A stretch of 64,000 bases of DNA from positions 2,612,444 through 2,676,443 of the forward strand of contig OZ018326.1 in the NCBI GenBank assembly GCA_963969495.1, given 5' to 3'. The notes below the pieces were generated by a model, which was not told the origin of the DNA, did not search any database, and saw nothing but the letters and a program-made list of their open reading frames with translations. Below, one piece after another: positions 21,539 through 33,789 of the stretch. A program made the position numbers and the translations under genes. Every line of letters begins with the position of its first letter. Position 1 is the stretch's first letter. The DNA is from Ceratothoa steindachneri (Eukaryota; Arthropoda; Malacostraca; Isopoda; Cymothoidae).

Positions 21539-21546
<8 letters not shown>

Positions 21547-21599
21547 GTAAACTTCGTTACGCAATTAGATTTAAACAACACGTTTATGAATTCTATCGA

Positions 21600-22280
21600 T
21601 GTAGGGTCATTGTTTACAAACGTTCCTTTCCTGGAACTTGTAAAATCATAACGGATACCGTTTACCAATCCAAAGATGACGTTTTAGATTTAACCAAGTC
21701 TCTTATTTCACCTCTCTTAAAATTTGCAGTAGAAAATACATTGTTCCTTTTTAATGAGATTCTGTACCTTCAACACGCTGAGATGGCCATGGGCTCTCAA
21801 TTACGTCCCAGCTTTTCAAACACTTTTCTTTGTTACCATAAAAAAACTGGTTGAATAACTGTCCTGCTGAATTTAAACCAATAGTGTTTATAATATATGT
21901 TAACCACGGCTTCCTCATTTTTAAACACAAAGACGAGGCCACTTTATTTTTTAATTACTTAAATCAACAACATCCTAATTTTAAATTTTCAATGGAAACA
22001 GAAACAAACAATAAAATCTCTTTTCTTGACGTCAAAGTTACAAAAATGGGCTCCAGATTCAGTACCTCAGTTTACCGAAAATCCACTACCACCAAACTTG
22101 GCACCCATTTCTTTAGTTGCACTCCTACATATTTTAACTTGCCAGCATCAAAAGCCGTATACAAAGAGCGTACAAGATTTCCTCAAATTGGTGTCTCTTT
22201 AAATCTGAAATACAATACTTTAGGAACTTTTTCAACCTCAATTTCTTACCAGACCAAATATTTGATATAGACATTTATAA
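21600..22280 (+). pseudogene. Penelope-like RT (broken)
   Basis: Traces in order: IDVGSLFTNVPF near 21596; TDTVYQSKDDVLDLTKSL near 21660; then, after shifts, WLNNCPAEFKP and YVNHGFLIFKHKDEATLFF; then NQQHPNFKFSMET and NNKISFLDVKVT. The YVNH stands where the catalytic YVDD of these RTs belongs, so both aspartates are gone. The last 139 codons (21851-22270) are open. Confidence 0.8.
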
Positions 22281-22517
22281 TTTCTTATCAAAAAATTTTT
22301 CTCACCGAATCCAACCAACTACAGTCCCTAAACAAAAAAAAATATTCATAAAGCTTCCATATCTTCATCATTTGACCAATAAATTCAATAAAAATGTTCT
22401 CACATTTCTTAATAAGTACTTTCCTTAATGTCACTTCTTTCTTATTAATTCTAATCCTCATTCTATTAATTCTTTCTTCGGACACAAGGAATCACTTCCA
22501 TTATTTTGCGATCCGCC

Positions 22518-22830
22518 ATTATTTATAAATTTACGTGTGCGACCTGCGAAAGTCGCTATCTAGGCCAAACTAGTCTACAATTAAAATATAGGGTTGCTAA
22601 GCATATGGGAGTGTCATATAGAACTAACATAGCTATCTCCAAACCTGCACTCTTCAAAAAGAGAACACTCTCAAAATCTTAACCACCTGCTCGACCCTGT
22701 TTTTTTTAGTTTATTATCTTCCGCTACCTCTTCTCTAGATTTAAAAATTTTAGAATCACTTTTCATTAAACAAGTAAACCCCAAACTTAATGATTATTCC
22801 TCCTCCCTCAAATTGTTCACTATATAGTCA
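22518..22830 (+). pseudogene. GIY-YIG endonuclease domain of the Penelope-like element
   Basis: The frame reads IIYKFTCATCESRYLGQTS, followed by VAKHMGVSYRT. This is a GIY-YIG nuclease of the Penelope type: the CXXC pair, the tyrosine-bearing second strand YLG and the conserved KH. It should cut the target to prime reverse transcription. After a stop, another frame gives SSLDLKILESLFIKQVNPKLND, the usual C-terminal tail. The linker from RT (22280-22517) is shifted. Confidence 0.75.
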
Positions 22831-23620
22831 AATAAAGAAACATACAACCTACCAAATCCACCCTCCCCTACATAGCTTTAATCCTGGCTAGTCTTGATCC
22901 TAGTAATCAGTCGATATCATCAGCTCCAACAAAAGAAGGTTAGTTTCTTTCTAAAAGCTCTGAGTTTCATTTTTATTCTTTGATTTATTTTAAATATTTG
23001 TTTATCTAAATGATCTTGTATATAAAAGTTTTCCCTTAGTTTCATGTTTTTCATTCTTATTTTATTTTGCTTCACTATTGTTTTATTAAGTTTTAAACTT
23101 TCGTTTCCTAATTTACTCTCATTTATTGATCGTTTGAATTAACTTTACTAAATGTATTCAACGCTTTGTGATCTATATTTTTCACTACCATATATTTGTA
23201 TTTTAACTTATATTGAACTGTTTGCTTTGTTTTTTGTTTTCCTTTCGGATTCCAGGCTATTTGATTTTACTTGCCTTTCACTTTTCATTGTTCGCCCTGC
23301 CCTTGCAATTTTTTCAGGTATTACTTTATTATTCATATTTGTTGTTTAATTTAGTTTCAAATTTTTATTTTTCCTTTCTTTTTTAAACTCGTACTTATCG
23401 ATCGTTTTATCCCTTACATTCAACATATTTTTTCAATATCATATATCCGTAAATTAACTTATATTTAACTACTTGCTTATAATTCTGGTTTCATTTCTGT
23501 TACCTCCCTTGTTGAGTTTTACTTATTTTTAATATTGTAACTAATATTGAATTGTGTGTGCTATTTTTGAAATTTTGTCATCTAATTCTTAAAATTTCTT
23601 GTATTCGTATCAGAGTTCAA
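22831..23620 (+). other. 3' region of the Penelope-like element
   Basis: T-rich non-coding sequence between the GIY-YIG tail and the hammerhead-like motif. No gene was seen. Confidence 0.5.
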
Positions 23621-23623
23621 TCC

Positions 23624-23656
23624 ACTGAAGATGGTCATTGCTAAAGACCGAACCGG
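23624..23656 (+). ncRNA. hammerhead-ribozyme-like motif, Penelope-associated
   Basis: CTGAAGA is followed by GGTC, a loop, GACC and then GAACC. This gives the box-I core, a four-pair stem II and a box II that reads GAAC rather than GAAAC. Penelope-like elements are known to carry hammerhead motifs in their terminal repeats. The imperfect box II argues against activity. Confidence 0.5.
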
Positions 23657-23692
23657 CATATAAATGTTTAGAGCGATCACATGAGTCTTCTA

Positions 23693-23861
23693 TTGGAAAT
23701 TATATTTGCAATAACGTAATTGTAATTATGCAGTTGAGAAGGCAATGTTATGGCTAACTAAACTCTTCATCAAGGCTCCGAAGAAGCTCTTCTCACAATT
23801 ACGAGAGGAGAACTTATAATCCAGCTTTTCTAAGCAATATAAACGCTTTAACTTCCTCATC

Positions 23862-23958
<97 letters not shown>

Positions 23959-24115
23959 CGGAAATTATATTTGCAATAACGTAATTGGAATTATGCAGTT
24001 GGGAAGGCAATGTTATATCTAACTAAACTCTTCGTCAAGGCTCCGAAGAAGCTCTTCTCACAATTACGAGAGGAGAATTTATAATCCAGCTTTTCTAAGC
24101 AATCTAAAAAGATTG
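23693..24115. repeat. direct repeat pair flanking (TA)n
   Basis: The sequence beginning GGAAATTATATTTGCAATAA at about 23694 recurs from about 23959 and runs in parallel for about 150 bases (AAGGCTCCGAAGAAGCTCTT, then GAGGAGAA). The copies differ at a few positions only. They flank the (TA)n at 23864-23957. Confidence 0.9.
23864..23957. repeat. (TA)n microsatellite
   Basis: About 47 TA units between the two direct repeats. Confidence 0.95.
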
Positions 24116-24269
24116 CTATCAATCAGCCTTTTTAAAATGTTATATCTACTTTTGAAGACAATGGAATAAACGCTTTAACCATTCTATCAAATATTATTCT
24201 CGATTTATAAGAGAGGGAAGAGATGGAGGTGGGGGAGAGAGAGTTACAAGGAGTTACAAGGAAAGAAAT

Positions 24270-24715
24270 TACCCTAGGAGACCTTACGGTCCATTCAAAG
24301 AGGGTACCTTTCGACTAGCAATCCCTAAACGGTCACTTTTCAAGACTTTGTCTAGTCATGACTTGAACTGGTCAACAGATTCACTGTTGACAACTTCCAC
24401 TGGAAGTGCGTTCTACTTACCGCAGATACTGTAGGTGAAAAAATTTCCACACAGATTGCGATTGTAACGCTTCAGTTCAAGTTTGAAGCCGTGATTGCGC
24501 GTTCTGTTCTCACTCAGTGTGAAAATATCCCGGTAGTCAACATTGTCGAACCCTCGAAGTATTTTGAAAACTTCGGTGAGCTGCAACGCAGTCTACGGGT
24601 TTCCAGCGAGAACAGATCTAATTCCCTTAGTCTATCCTCATAAGTTTAAGGGCGGATAGAAAAAAACAGTTTGGTTGCCCTAGCTGGTACGAGTTCCAAC
24701 CTTGCGATGTCCTTT
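24270..24715 (-). pseudogene. CR1/L2-like LINE ORF2 C-terminal end
   Basis: On the minus strand the frames give KDIARLELVPARATKLFFSIR, YEDRLRELDLFSLETRRLR, then TEVFKILRGFDNVDYRDIF and RTRNHGFKLELKR. After one stop come NALPVEVVNSESVDQF and SLNGP. This is the characteristic end of CR1/L2-like and related LINE proteins beyond the RT. One frameshift near 24590 and two stops break it. The RT itself was not found upstream, where the purine-rich tract begins. Confidence 0.75.
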
Positions 24716-24718
24716 CGC

Positions 24719-24915
24719 AATAAAGAGGGGGGTAGAGAGGGGGAGAAGGAGAAGCGGGCAGAGGGAGAAAGAGAGGGGGAGTGAGAGGGGAGAGGGATCG
24801 GGGAATGCGGGTGAAAGACATTTAAGAGTGATGGATGGACTATGGGATGGAGAATGAGAGGGAAAGAGGTAAGAAAGAAGGGGGAAGAGGGAGCGGGCGT
24901 AGCTGGGGGGGGGGG
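24719..24915. repeat. purine-rich low-complexity tract
   Basis: Almost purely A and G on the plus strand, with many GGGG runs and one run of eleven G. It starts next to the CR1-like fragment. Confidence 0.85.
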
Positions 24916-25029
24916 ATGCATCGGAAATTCATACCAGTTTACTTATCCACTTTTTTTAAAAAAAATGAAGATATTAAAGATATCACAACTTCTTTCAAAA
25001 CTTTTGCTAGAGAAAATGCCAAATTAGTG

Positions 25030-25500
25030 CATGATAAACTACAGGTCTAAAATAAGTATGCAAATTTGGATTAATAAAACGAGTTTCTCTCTATACCCCA
25101 CCTCTATTGCACTTTCTTCGCACTGTCTTTGTTGTGATGTTGCGTAACATCGACTCATCTAGGAGTGTTTGTACAATGTGAAAAAGTGTTTTCGGTGGAT
25201 AAATAAATTTAGTCCTGTCTATATATTTGTCTCCGCCTTTCATTCCTCTTATTTTATCTGTATACTTACTATTACATTTATGCTTCTGTGTGAGGAAGTT
25301 TTGTCGTTGGATATCCCTTTCTCAAGTTTTTTTTATTTTTATCTTGTCTTTATATTTATACCTCCTAGCATCGCTTCTCTTTTTTCTCTCTCCTCCAACC
25401 CTACTGTCACAGACTTCTTGGCGTCTGGTGGTTGCGCTGGCTGTCATGCGGTTCCTTGTGTGTGTGCGTTCATATGAAGAGGGTGAATGGAGTGTTTGGG
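25030..25500. other. unassigned T-rich sequence
   Basis: Overlapping short frames (25169-25514) encode hydrophobic stretches, which follow from the T-rich composition. No motif supports a gene. Confidence 0.4.
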
Positions 25501-26790
25501 TAGAGAGAGTGTAGAGTCCAGGCAAGATTTTAAATACGGGGGTTTAAAGTCACTCAGGTAGAAAGTGATATTTCACCGGTAGGGTAGCATCTGGGATTAA
25601 GAGGATCGCGGTCAGTAAAAGGTTCATAACGGGAGTGTTTACCCTGAGAAAGATGGGGGAGGTTAGAGGATACGTGCTTAGAGGAAAATTTAAGAGGTAG
25701 TCTTTGGAACTGGGAGGGAACGCGTTAGCAAGGTTTGGGTCAGGAAAGGCACGCGCTTAGGGCAAGATGGTAAATGGTGTTATGGAGGTCGGGGGATGAG
25801 TAAGAAGGGAATTTCGATGAGGTGGATAATAACGAAAAAAAGGTTTGGTAATGGTGACGATTGGGTACTCAATCAGGTAAGAGGTAGAGGTTGTGTGCTG
25901 GGACAGTATAGTGCGCTGTTTGGGTTCGTAGTGATCGTATTCACTGAACATGATGAAAGGTGGGTGTTAGGCAGAGCAGGGAGGAAGAGAATGTGGGCTG
26001 AGGCAGGAAGGGCAAACGCTCCAGAGAAGTGGCTGTTTAGTTTAAGAGGGATTCACGTTGGTTTTTCTGGCCAGTAAGATTGCGTGTTAGGGTTGGGATG
26101 GATCGAAGGTTGGTTTGGGTCTGAGGAGGAGAGGTGGGAATTGAGGCAGGGTGGGCAAGTGGATAATAACGAGAAAAAGGTTTGGTAATGGTGACGATTG
26201 GGTACTCAATCAGGTAAGAGGTAGAGGTTGTGTGCTGGGACAGTATGGTGCGCTGTTTGGGTTCGTAGCGATCGTATTCACTAGAACATGATGAAAGGTG
26301 GGTGTTAGGCAGAGCAGGGAGGAAGAGAATGTGGGCTGAGGCAGGAAGGGCAAACGCTCCAGAGAAGTGGCTGTTTAGTTTAAGAGGGATTCACGTTGGT
26401 TTTTCTGGCCAGTAAGATTGCGTGTTAGGGTTGGGATGGATCGAAGGTTGGTTTGGGTCTGAGGAGGAGAGGTGGGAATTGAGGCAGGGTGGGCAAGTGG
26501 TTAGAGTAAGATATAAAGAATGGTGGGAAGTTTGTAACCGGTGTGTGTTAGGGCTGAGAGGGGACGTATGGGCAGATGTTAGGGATACAAGAGAACGTAA
26601 TCTGTGGAAGATGGTGCAAAGTGGGGTTGAGGGTAGAGTGGGAACTCAGTTATAGTACTCCTAAATGGTGTATGTTTAGAAAGAGAGGTGGGGGGAGCAG
26701 CGTTAGTTGTGATCAGGAAGGAGGCATTCTGATAGGGCTGGAAAGGATTGCTGTGTGGAAGAGAGGTATGGAGAAGGTGTAGGCCGTGAA
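25500..26790. repeat. GC-rich degenerate minisatellite
   Basis: Irregularly repeated motifs such as GTGTTAGGG, GGCAGAGCAGGGAGG and GGGCAAG recur on the plus strand. The segment is purine-rich, unlike its AT-rich neighbours. A 337-bp unit is duplicated in it. Confidence 0.6.
25823..26498. repeat. 337-bp tandem duplication
   Basis: The unit starting TGGATAATAACGA at 25823 repeats from 26160, ending with GGGCAAG in both copies. By eye only a handful of differences exist (for example CACTGAACATG and CACTAGAACATG), so the duplication is recent. Confidence 0.92.
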
Positions 26791-26799
26791 GAGCAAATA

Positions 26800-27634
<835 letters not shown>

Positions 27635-27889
27635 CCAGGTTGATTTTATTGCAAGCGGATCGATTATATTTGATGTATGTAGTACATATTTAAAAAAATA
27701 ATTGCATATGTTTTTATTCATAGTTATGTGACTTATATTTCTAAATTTCACACACACTCTCTTACACCTGGATATTTAGGAAGACATCGTATCCATAGTC
27801 TTTACCTTTCGGTCTCTATTTAATCCCCCTTTTCTGATAATTTATTTCTATTTTTTACGCCTACTCTGTTTTGTATCCTATATAAACCT

Positions 27890-27993
27890 ATCTTGTAAAG
27901 TAATTCTTTATGTAATCCTCGAGAATGAACAAAACAAAGTTAGAAAGTTATTGGAATCTACTTTTCATTTTTCTCTGTGATTTTATGCAAATC

Positions 27994-28049
<56 letters not shown>

Positions 28050-28075
28050 TAACGTTCCTTATTTTCGTGATTCAT
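27890..28075 (+). repeat. repeat shared with 21360-21540, with (TA)n
   Basis: AACAAAACAAAGTTAGAAAG, then TTGGAA and CTTTTCATTTTT aligns with AACTTAATAAAGTTCGAAAG, TTGGAA and CTTTTCATTTTT at 21398. Both copies run into (TA)n (27998-28046 here). The repeat is probably Penelope-associated. Confidence 0.65.
27998..28046. repeat. (TA)n microsatellite
   Basis: About 24 TA units after the repeat ending near 27997. Confidence 0.95.
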
Positions 28076-28077
28076 TT

Positions 28078-28081
<4 letters not shown>

Positions 28082-28142
<61 letters not shown>
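28082..28142. repeat. (TA)n microsatellite at the Penelope-like end
   Basis: About 30 TA units abutting the minus-strand Penelope-like 3' end. Confidence 0.95.
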
Positions 28143-28144
<2 letters not shown>

Positions 28145-28205
28145 GTTCAACAGAAATCCCAAGGCGAGGAAAATGGCTGGTATCATCCTTTTTATTTACC
28201 GGCGA

Positions 28206-28235
28206 CGTTTCGACCACAATACGGTCATCTTCTTA
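28206..28235 (-). ncRNA. hammerhead-like motif, minus strand
   Basis: The minus strand reads GAAGATGACC, a seven-base loop, GGTC and GAAACGTC. This is a four-pair stem II followed by an intact GAAAC box II. The box I CTGA is altered to CTAAGA. It is probably a decayed ribozyme of the terminal repeat. Confidence 0.45.
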
Positions 28236-28239
28236 GGCC

Positions 28240-28800
28240 TAAAATACAAATAAACGAAATAAAATATTTTGCACTGTTAAGAGCACACTGATAAATTCTC
28301 ATCTAGAACTTTAATAGCTAGTATTAGCTTTGAATTGCAAATTTAGAGTTAAAGGGAATATTTCGAAATGGGGCTCAAATTTACAATAGAGAGACTAGGG
28401 AAGGATTTTAAATATTTAAATTAGTTAGCGAGTGTATAATTGCTAAAATCTATTAAGGTAGGGGAGATTTGATTTATGAATCTATTGATTATATAAAACT
28501 GTTTTAAAATCAATTTTAAACGAATAATTGAAGGAAAAATTGGCAAAACCTAATATACAAAATCACAAACCTTGCCAACGAGCGTGTTACGTGCTCCGGC
28601 CGACCCAAAAGCACCAAAACTGCGCCCCGCTACCCACATCCAAACGAATTCAGGTAACAAGGAGGAGAACCAACGATAGATCATTATTTAAATTTGGGGA
28701 AAGCTGTTTGATATAGTGTTTCTAAGATTCGAAGGGTAATAGGGCATTTGTGCGAATTCAGAATTTCAAAGTTTTCTAATGAGATATAACTTTTACACTT
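28240..28800 (-). other. 3' untranslated region of the minus-strand Penelope-like element
   Basis: Non-coding, AT-rich except for a GC-rich stretch at 28580-28640. Confidence 0.4.
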
Positions 28801-28849
28801 TATTACGTGATCTTTTATCGCTGAATTTTCTTTGGTTCAAGTATCTTAC

Positions 28850-29330
28850 CGGTTCTATTACTTACACTCATATGGGAAGAGAATCTTGCCTTCAGAGTTC
28901 TCACGGAGCTTCCGATATATTTGCCTTGGGAACACCCAGGACATTTAAATAAGTATATAATCAAACTCCGAAGACTGTTTGGAACCGGATCCTTTATGGT
29001 AAAGAAGGATTTTATATTGATATTGTTGACCAAGGCAATTTGAAATTTTATTTGACAGATGTATTTCCTTAGCAATATGTGTAATTTTCGACTAAGGACT
29101 TTATTGTGAATACCCAGCTCTGGCATTATTAAATAATGTTTGCCTTTTGCTACTGTTATCTCAGGGTGGCTTGGTTTATACAATCCACTTAAAAATGTGC
29201 GGATTGACTCGCCTGTAATTGAAGCGGGAAGGCAGTAAGCGAGACTTTTGAACCATTGGAACACACTGTGAGCCGGTCTGTAGTTTTTAAGGATGAGTAA
29301 CGAAAAAGGCAAATGCTTTCCAAGAGTGAG
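28850..29330 (-). CDS. Penelope-like linker and GIY-YIG endonuclease, partial
   Basis: An open minus-strand frame, without a start of its own because the RT is missing. The N-terminal part is the linker after RT (for example LALVNN-type segment QIALVNNINIKSFF). The C-terminal part is the endonuclease: CPGCSQGKYIGSSVRT, then FSSHMSVSNRT. It has the CXXC pair, KYIG as the second tyrosine motif and the SSH near the usual RxxEH region. The domain ends near 28850 with no stop inside, so it has been broken less than the copy at 22518. Confidence 0.75.
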
Positions 29331-29360
29331 TACTACTCCCACCTGTAAGAACCCCAACCC

Positions 29361-29898
29361 TCATCAAAAACACAAGGGTGACGATCAGACACAATCCAAG
29401 GAGAGTGCCAGACAATTTGCCTGAGAAGCCAATATGAACCACGTGAACGTGAAAATACTGCAGAAGACAGCTAACCCAACCATGAAAGGAAGAGTGGCAA
29501 GAGCAGAGCTGGTCGTCCAACGGCTTCGGGATGAATCGCAGCTTCCTTGTTTGTTTGTGTATTTAGACGATCAAACAGTTGTTGACATCTTTATTTCGGT
29601 TATTTCTGCTAAGCCATAGTTTTCACATGTTTTCTTTAGTCTGCATTGCTCCCTAGTCGACGGACGGGCGCTCTGCGAAGGCTTCAAGGTCTTGAATGGC
29701 ACCGTATAAAACCTCTATTATTATTATAATGCCTTGTAACTTACAGTTTTTCTTGTGTATGTTGTTTTATCTTATTTTTTTCTGAATTTCTATAATTTTT
29801 ATAGGTTTGTTTCCATCTTTTAATCCTTTGTTTGATTTGATTTTCCTCGCCTTGGGATTTCTGTTAAACATTAAATTTAGGCTCTCTAGAAGCAATCC

Positions 29899-29904
<6 letters not shown>
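29361..29904. other. unassigned sequence
   Basis: Two short frames (29434-29619 plus, 29287-29520 minus) have no recognised motif. No repeat was seen. Confidence 0.35.

Positions 29905-29959
<55 letters not shown>
29905..29959. repeat. (TA)n microsatellite
   Basis: About 27 TA units. Confidence 0.95.
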
Positions 29960-29962
<3 letters not shown>

Positions 29963-32047
29963 GACATAAAAAGAAAGATGACATACGTACCTTCCTTCTG
30001 CGTTATCTCAAAGGAATATTGAGTCATAAGGGAACTTAAGTTTAATACAGTTTTTATTCTTATAGATGTTAAAGAAGATTTAGGGTAGTTAAGGAAGAAT
30101 CGGAATTTAGTGAGGGGGTCATAATTTTAATGTAAAAGGACTCGGTTGTGCTGATTCGGATTAGCATTTGATTGCATAAATCTAATTTAATCTAACGATA
30201 GAATTATTTGACATTTAATTTGGTGTTGGTGATGGCTCCTCTATATTTGATATTTTATCATTTCCTAGGTTTGTAACCATATGCGAACAAACTCGGCCCT
30301 GTAGTCTGCATAGGGTGGCCAATGCATTTACCAATGAGACATCTTAGTCAAAGGAAGAGTTATATAGCACCACTATGGCCCAGATCTATAGTTCTGAGGA
30401 AACCACTAATTGAGTTTTTATTAATAAATTCAAATTTAATTTCTAAATGGCAGATAATATTTATTTATGAATTTTCTGAATTTCTGACTGCATTTTTTCC
30501 TACTTATAAAATTCTAAATTGACGTCTCGTATGGAGTTCGTATATTATTTCGATTAAGAGAGCGATACATTCATGTTAAACAATGAATGAATAAAAAGAG
30601 GTTCCTTTAAGGGAATTGTTCTTTTTCATATTGATAGTGTTATAAACAGATTATATTATAGTTTCGACAATGTCTTCCATGGCTAATAATTTGGCGTGTT
30701 TTATATTTGAAAAATCTACCTATTTTCTTCTAGTAGCCCTATTGTAAACGGAAAATAAAATAATACACCAATCTTCTCCATGTAAAGAGATTGATTATAT
30801 TTTTTCATTTTAACTTTCATCTCCTGTTACGAAAGAGGAAAATTCAATCCTATAAGCAATTATAAACGAGTTTTTGTAAATATGGGGGCAAATAATCAAA
30901 GCATCTAACACATTCTCTTCCATAGAACTACTTAATAAAAACAACAGCACGCGTTACTATCTACCAATTATATTGGACAGCCGAAAAATGTAATGGAAAC
31001 AAATCCATAAATAAGGTCTCTGCACTCCTATGTTTGAGAGGAATTTCACTGATTGCGATGTTCATAATCCGTACTTTTCTCCTTCAGAGTGGTCATACAA
31101 GTTGGTCAAATATAAAGGCTTTAATGGTCCTACAGATACTATATTGGGCAAGCTGTAAGTTATGGATTTGCTACATTGGGGAAAAATGTCGTTGACATTA
31201 AACTTTCCAGTCGTTTTTATAAATTAAAACATAAAGACATAAGGCTTCCTTAGCATAAATTGTCTATGATGAGATCGTATAAAAAGGTAGTGAAGACAGA
31301 GAAATTAAAAATATATTAACGAGAAATAGCTACAGAGTCTCTTATGGATTTGACCCTGTGTGGCACGCAATAAATAAAATGTCAGCTGCAACATGAATGC
31401 CAAACAGCGAATACCCATAGGCATATTACACAGGCACTTTTTTATATGTAACTATATACCTTTCTAAGAAAGGTTAAATTAAATTAAGGGGAGAAAATAT
31501 ATTTTGTATTTATCAAAACTACAGCTGAAGTTAATGTTTGAAGTCTTTTTCTATTTTCTCTCTACATGTAATATATTCCCGTTTTTTCGAAATTAATTTA
31601 TGCCAGAAATTTTTTTTAAATAAATTTATCACTTGCTTTATTTATATGAAAATTAAAACCTGTACTATATGAGTAGGTTTTAAAGGTTCCGGATCTTAAA
31701 GAGTTTAGATGTTAAATTGTACGACCTATCAGCTCTAAGGCACGGGAAGAAATTAAAAAGGCCTTTAGTCACATTCGAGTTTTGATTTTAAAGTTCGAAA
31801 TAAAAGTGAGATTGAATGACTATCCTTTGTCCACTAAAATATATACGCAAAAATACTTGCCATCGGCGTTAAAACCACTTATATGAACATTACAATATTA
31901 TATAAATTCTACCTATACAATTTCAGTTTCCCAATGCTTATTATACGAATTGAATCTGAGTACTTAAGTTTAAGATTTATTTGGTAATAAAAATCAAGCA
32001 AATATAAGAAAACTTTGGTCCCGAGTGGTTGGGTTTGAGAGAAAAAT
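29960..32047. other. AT-rich region without recognised content
   Basis: Stops are frequent in all frames and no transposon protein could be traced. Elements may exist here that are too decayed to read by eye. Confidence 0.5.
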
Positions 32048-32152
32048 TTAGCGCAGGACGCGTACGTACATTAGAGGATATACGAGTATGTATATATAAC
32101 TGTATATATACATATTCTCGTGGCTTTTATCGCTTTCCTCCCAACCAATAGT

Positions 32153-32155
<3 letters not shown>
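32048..32155 (+). repeat. 5' LTR of element C, end fragment
   Basis: AGGACGCGTACGTACATTAG through CCAACCAATAGTTACA matches 38988-39083. Similarity stops abruptly at about 32048, so most of the LTR was lost. Confidence 0.8.

Positions 32156-32212
<57 letters not shown>
32156..32212. repeat. (TA)n microsatellite at LTR/leader junction of C
   Basis: About 28 TA units between the LTR end and the priming site at 32220. Confidence 0.95.
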
Positions 32213-32215
<3 letters not shown>

Positions 32216-32219
32216 AATT

Positions 32220-32239
32220 GTGGTGTCAGATTTAGTTGG
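32220..32239 (+). promoter_or_regulatory. primer-binding-like site, element C
   Basis: TGGTGTCAG followed by a divergent TTTAGTTGGG. The first nine bases match element B exactly. Confidence 0.6.
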
Positions 32240-32668
32240 GTTAATTAAGAACCCCTTTCGTTTTCATGTCTCTCACTTGAATTAATAGGAAATTTACGAA
32301 GTTGGGTCAAGTTTATTTAAAGATAGGAAAATAATATTTTTTCTATTTTTTTATTTTATTTTGGATAATCGGTCTTTTGTGCTGCCTGTGAGGCCATATT
32401 TAGTAACAAGTCATTCCTTTGTGTGTGTTTTGGGAGAAAATCTTTCAAACTGCCCTCCTTGTAGTCCCCATACCGGATTAAGAGGTCCTATATCAGGTAC
32501 TCATATAGGAACTAGTATATTTATCATAATTTATTGCTTTGGCCCGTGTGTGTGAACACAAGGGTAAGATTTCATTTAGAACTTTAGGAACTATTGCGAG
32601 AGTTCTATTTTCTCTGCCATAAGCTTCTTGAACGCGTCGAGTGGCTAAGGCTTGCGTAAGGAAACAAG

Positions 32669-33660
32669 ATGACGTCCTTCGAGAGATTTAGGCAACAGGG
32701 TGAGATGCTTCGTCTCTCCGGTAAAGAGCTAGTTGCTTATATTCAGGATGAGGAGAAAAACGAAAGAGCAGAGAAGAAAGAACTAAGAGAAGCTAAGGAG
32801 AGAAGAAGCATAGCTAAGGAGAGAAGAAGAGAATCTGAGAAAAGAATAGAAGCTGAAGAAAGAGAAAGGGTGAGGGACCATAAAAGGGACTTAAATAGGA
32901 ATAACTTAGAAACCCTCTCAGTTAGCTCTAGGAATGAAGTTCCCCAGATCCCTTGCTTTAAATCTTCCAGCATTTAAGGACGGTGAGGATTTCAGTGCTT
33001 ACCTTACTCACTTCGAAAATTTTTTTAAGGTAAATCACTGGGATATCTAAACTGATGGAGTCACCCGAATCTTGCCACTCCTTAATACGCAGCTGAAATA
33101 TATATTCATTTCGCTATCCACCGAGGCTACTCTCGACTACTCGACCCTCAGAAGAAGCCTGCAGTTTTAGTTGGACTCCATCCAGGTAAACGGCGACTAT
33201 AAGTCTCTGTCTGAGTTCATTTTGCGGGATTAATTGATGGCTACGTTACCTCTACCTCTGAGATTCGTGCATTCGTGATGGACCGAAGATTTGCTTCCTT
33301 CATAAAATCCATCGAAGAAGCAGATTTGCACGTTGCCAATCCTAATCTTTACCCTAAAGATCCCAAGAAGAGTCATACTCCATCCCACTAGAATAAAGGC
33401 CACTTCCCTAAATTTCAATCGAAAAACGCTCTCAAATTCGTAAAGGTCCCAGGTCCCTCCAAACCTAAATATTATTCGCCATCTGAACCTAGGGATGTTA
33501 AATCACCTGTCTTTAATACCCCTACGTCGGATTACCCCATATGACCCATCGTCTGTTTTTCTTATGGAACCCCCGGGCATGTGAGGACAAACTAACCCCA
33601 AAATTCTCAGTTCCGTTCCGCTCCCAGCCACCAAGTCCACCAAGTAAGCGCCTCTCTTTC
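32669..33660 (+). pseudogene. gag of element C (broken)
   Basis: ATG at 32669 opens a 102-codon frame, TSFERFRQQGEMLRLSGKEL, followed by a strongly charged coiled-coil-like region of E, K and R (about residues 30-80). After a shift near 32970 the capsid-like domain begins with AFKDGEDFSAYLTHFE and continues with stops. The zinc knuckle near 33550 reads IVCFSYGTPGHV, with tyrosine in place of the second cysteine, and a stop before the last. This is the same layout as element A. Element B lacks the capsid part. Confidence 0.75.
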
Positions 33661-33789
33661 TCTCCTCTGCTCGCCCCGAAACGCCTGATCTACCATCAGC
33701 AAATAGCCCCCTGAGACCTCAAGTTATTCTTTTATTTAACGAGAGCTGTCCCGGTAGGCTTGAATTTGAAACCGTATTAGTTAATGGTT

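Larger units (their letters stand above)
21340..24115 (+). mobile_element. Penelope-like element with flanking (TA)n
   Basis: An RT segment is followed by a GIY-YIG endonuclease. This pair is diagnostic for endonuclease-bearing Penelope-like elements. A hammerhead-like motif lies at 23624-23656 in the 3' region. A (TA)n tract lies upstream (21462-21538), and another (23864-23957) lies between two direct copies of a 150-170-bp sequence. Boundaries are approximate. Confidence 0.75.
28143..29360 (-). mobile_element. Penelope-like element, 3' half, minus strand
   Basis: Runs on the minus strand from a coding part (29330-28850) to a terminal region with a hammerhead-like motif, ending in (TA)n. 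The RT that should lie upstream (above 29360) was not found, so the element is truncated. Confidence 0.75.

Noticed and set aside
21387..21854. Frames encoding long Tyr-Ile runs (also 23726-24010, 27470-27757, 28067-28291 and 56039-56305)
   Set aside because: These are translations of (TA)n microsatellites.
24646..24921. Proline-serine-rich minus-strand frame
   Set aside because: It is the complement of the purine-rich tract and reflects composition only.
29960..32047. Search for a host gene or promoter in the largest unassigned regions (also 39850-42900)
   Set aside because: No long frame, splice-like exon chain with a known domain, or RNA gene could be supported.
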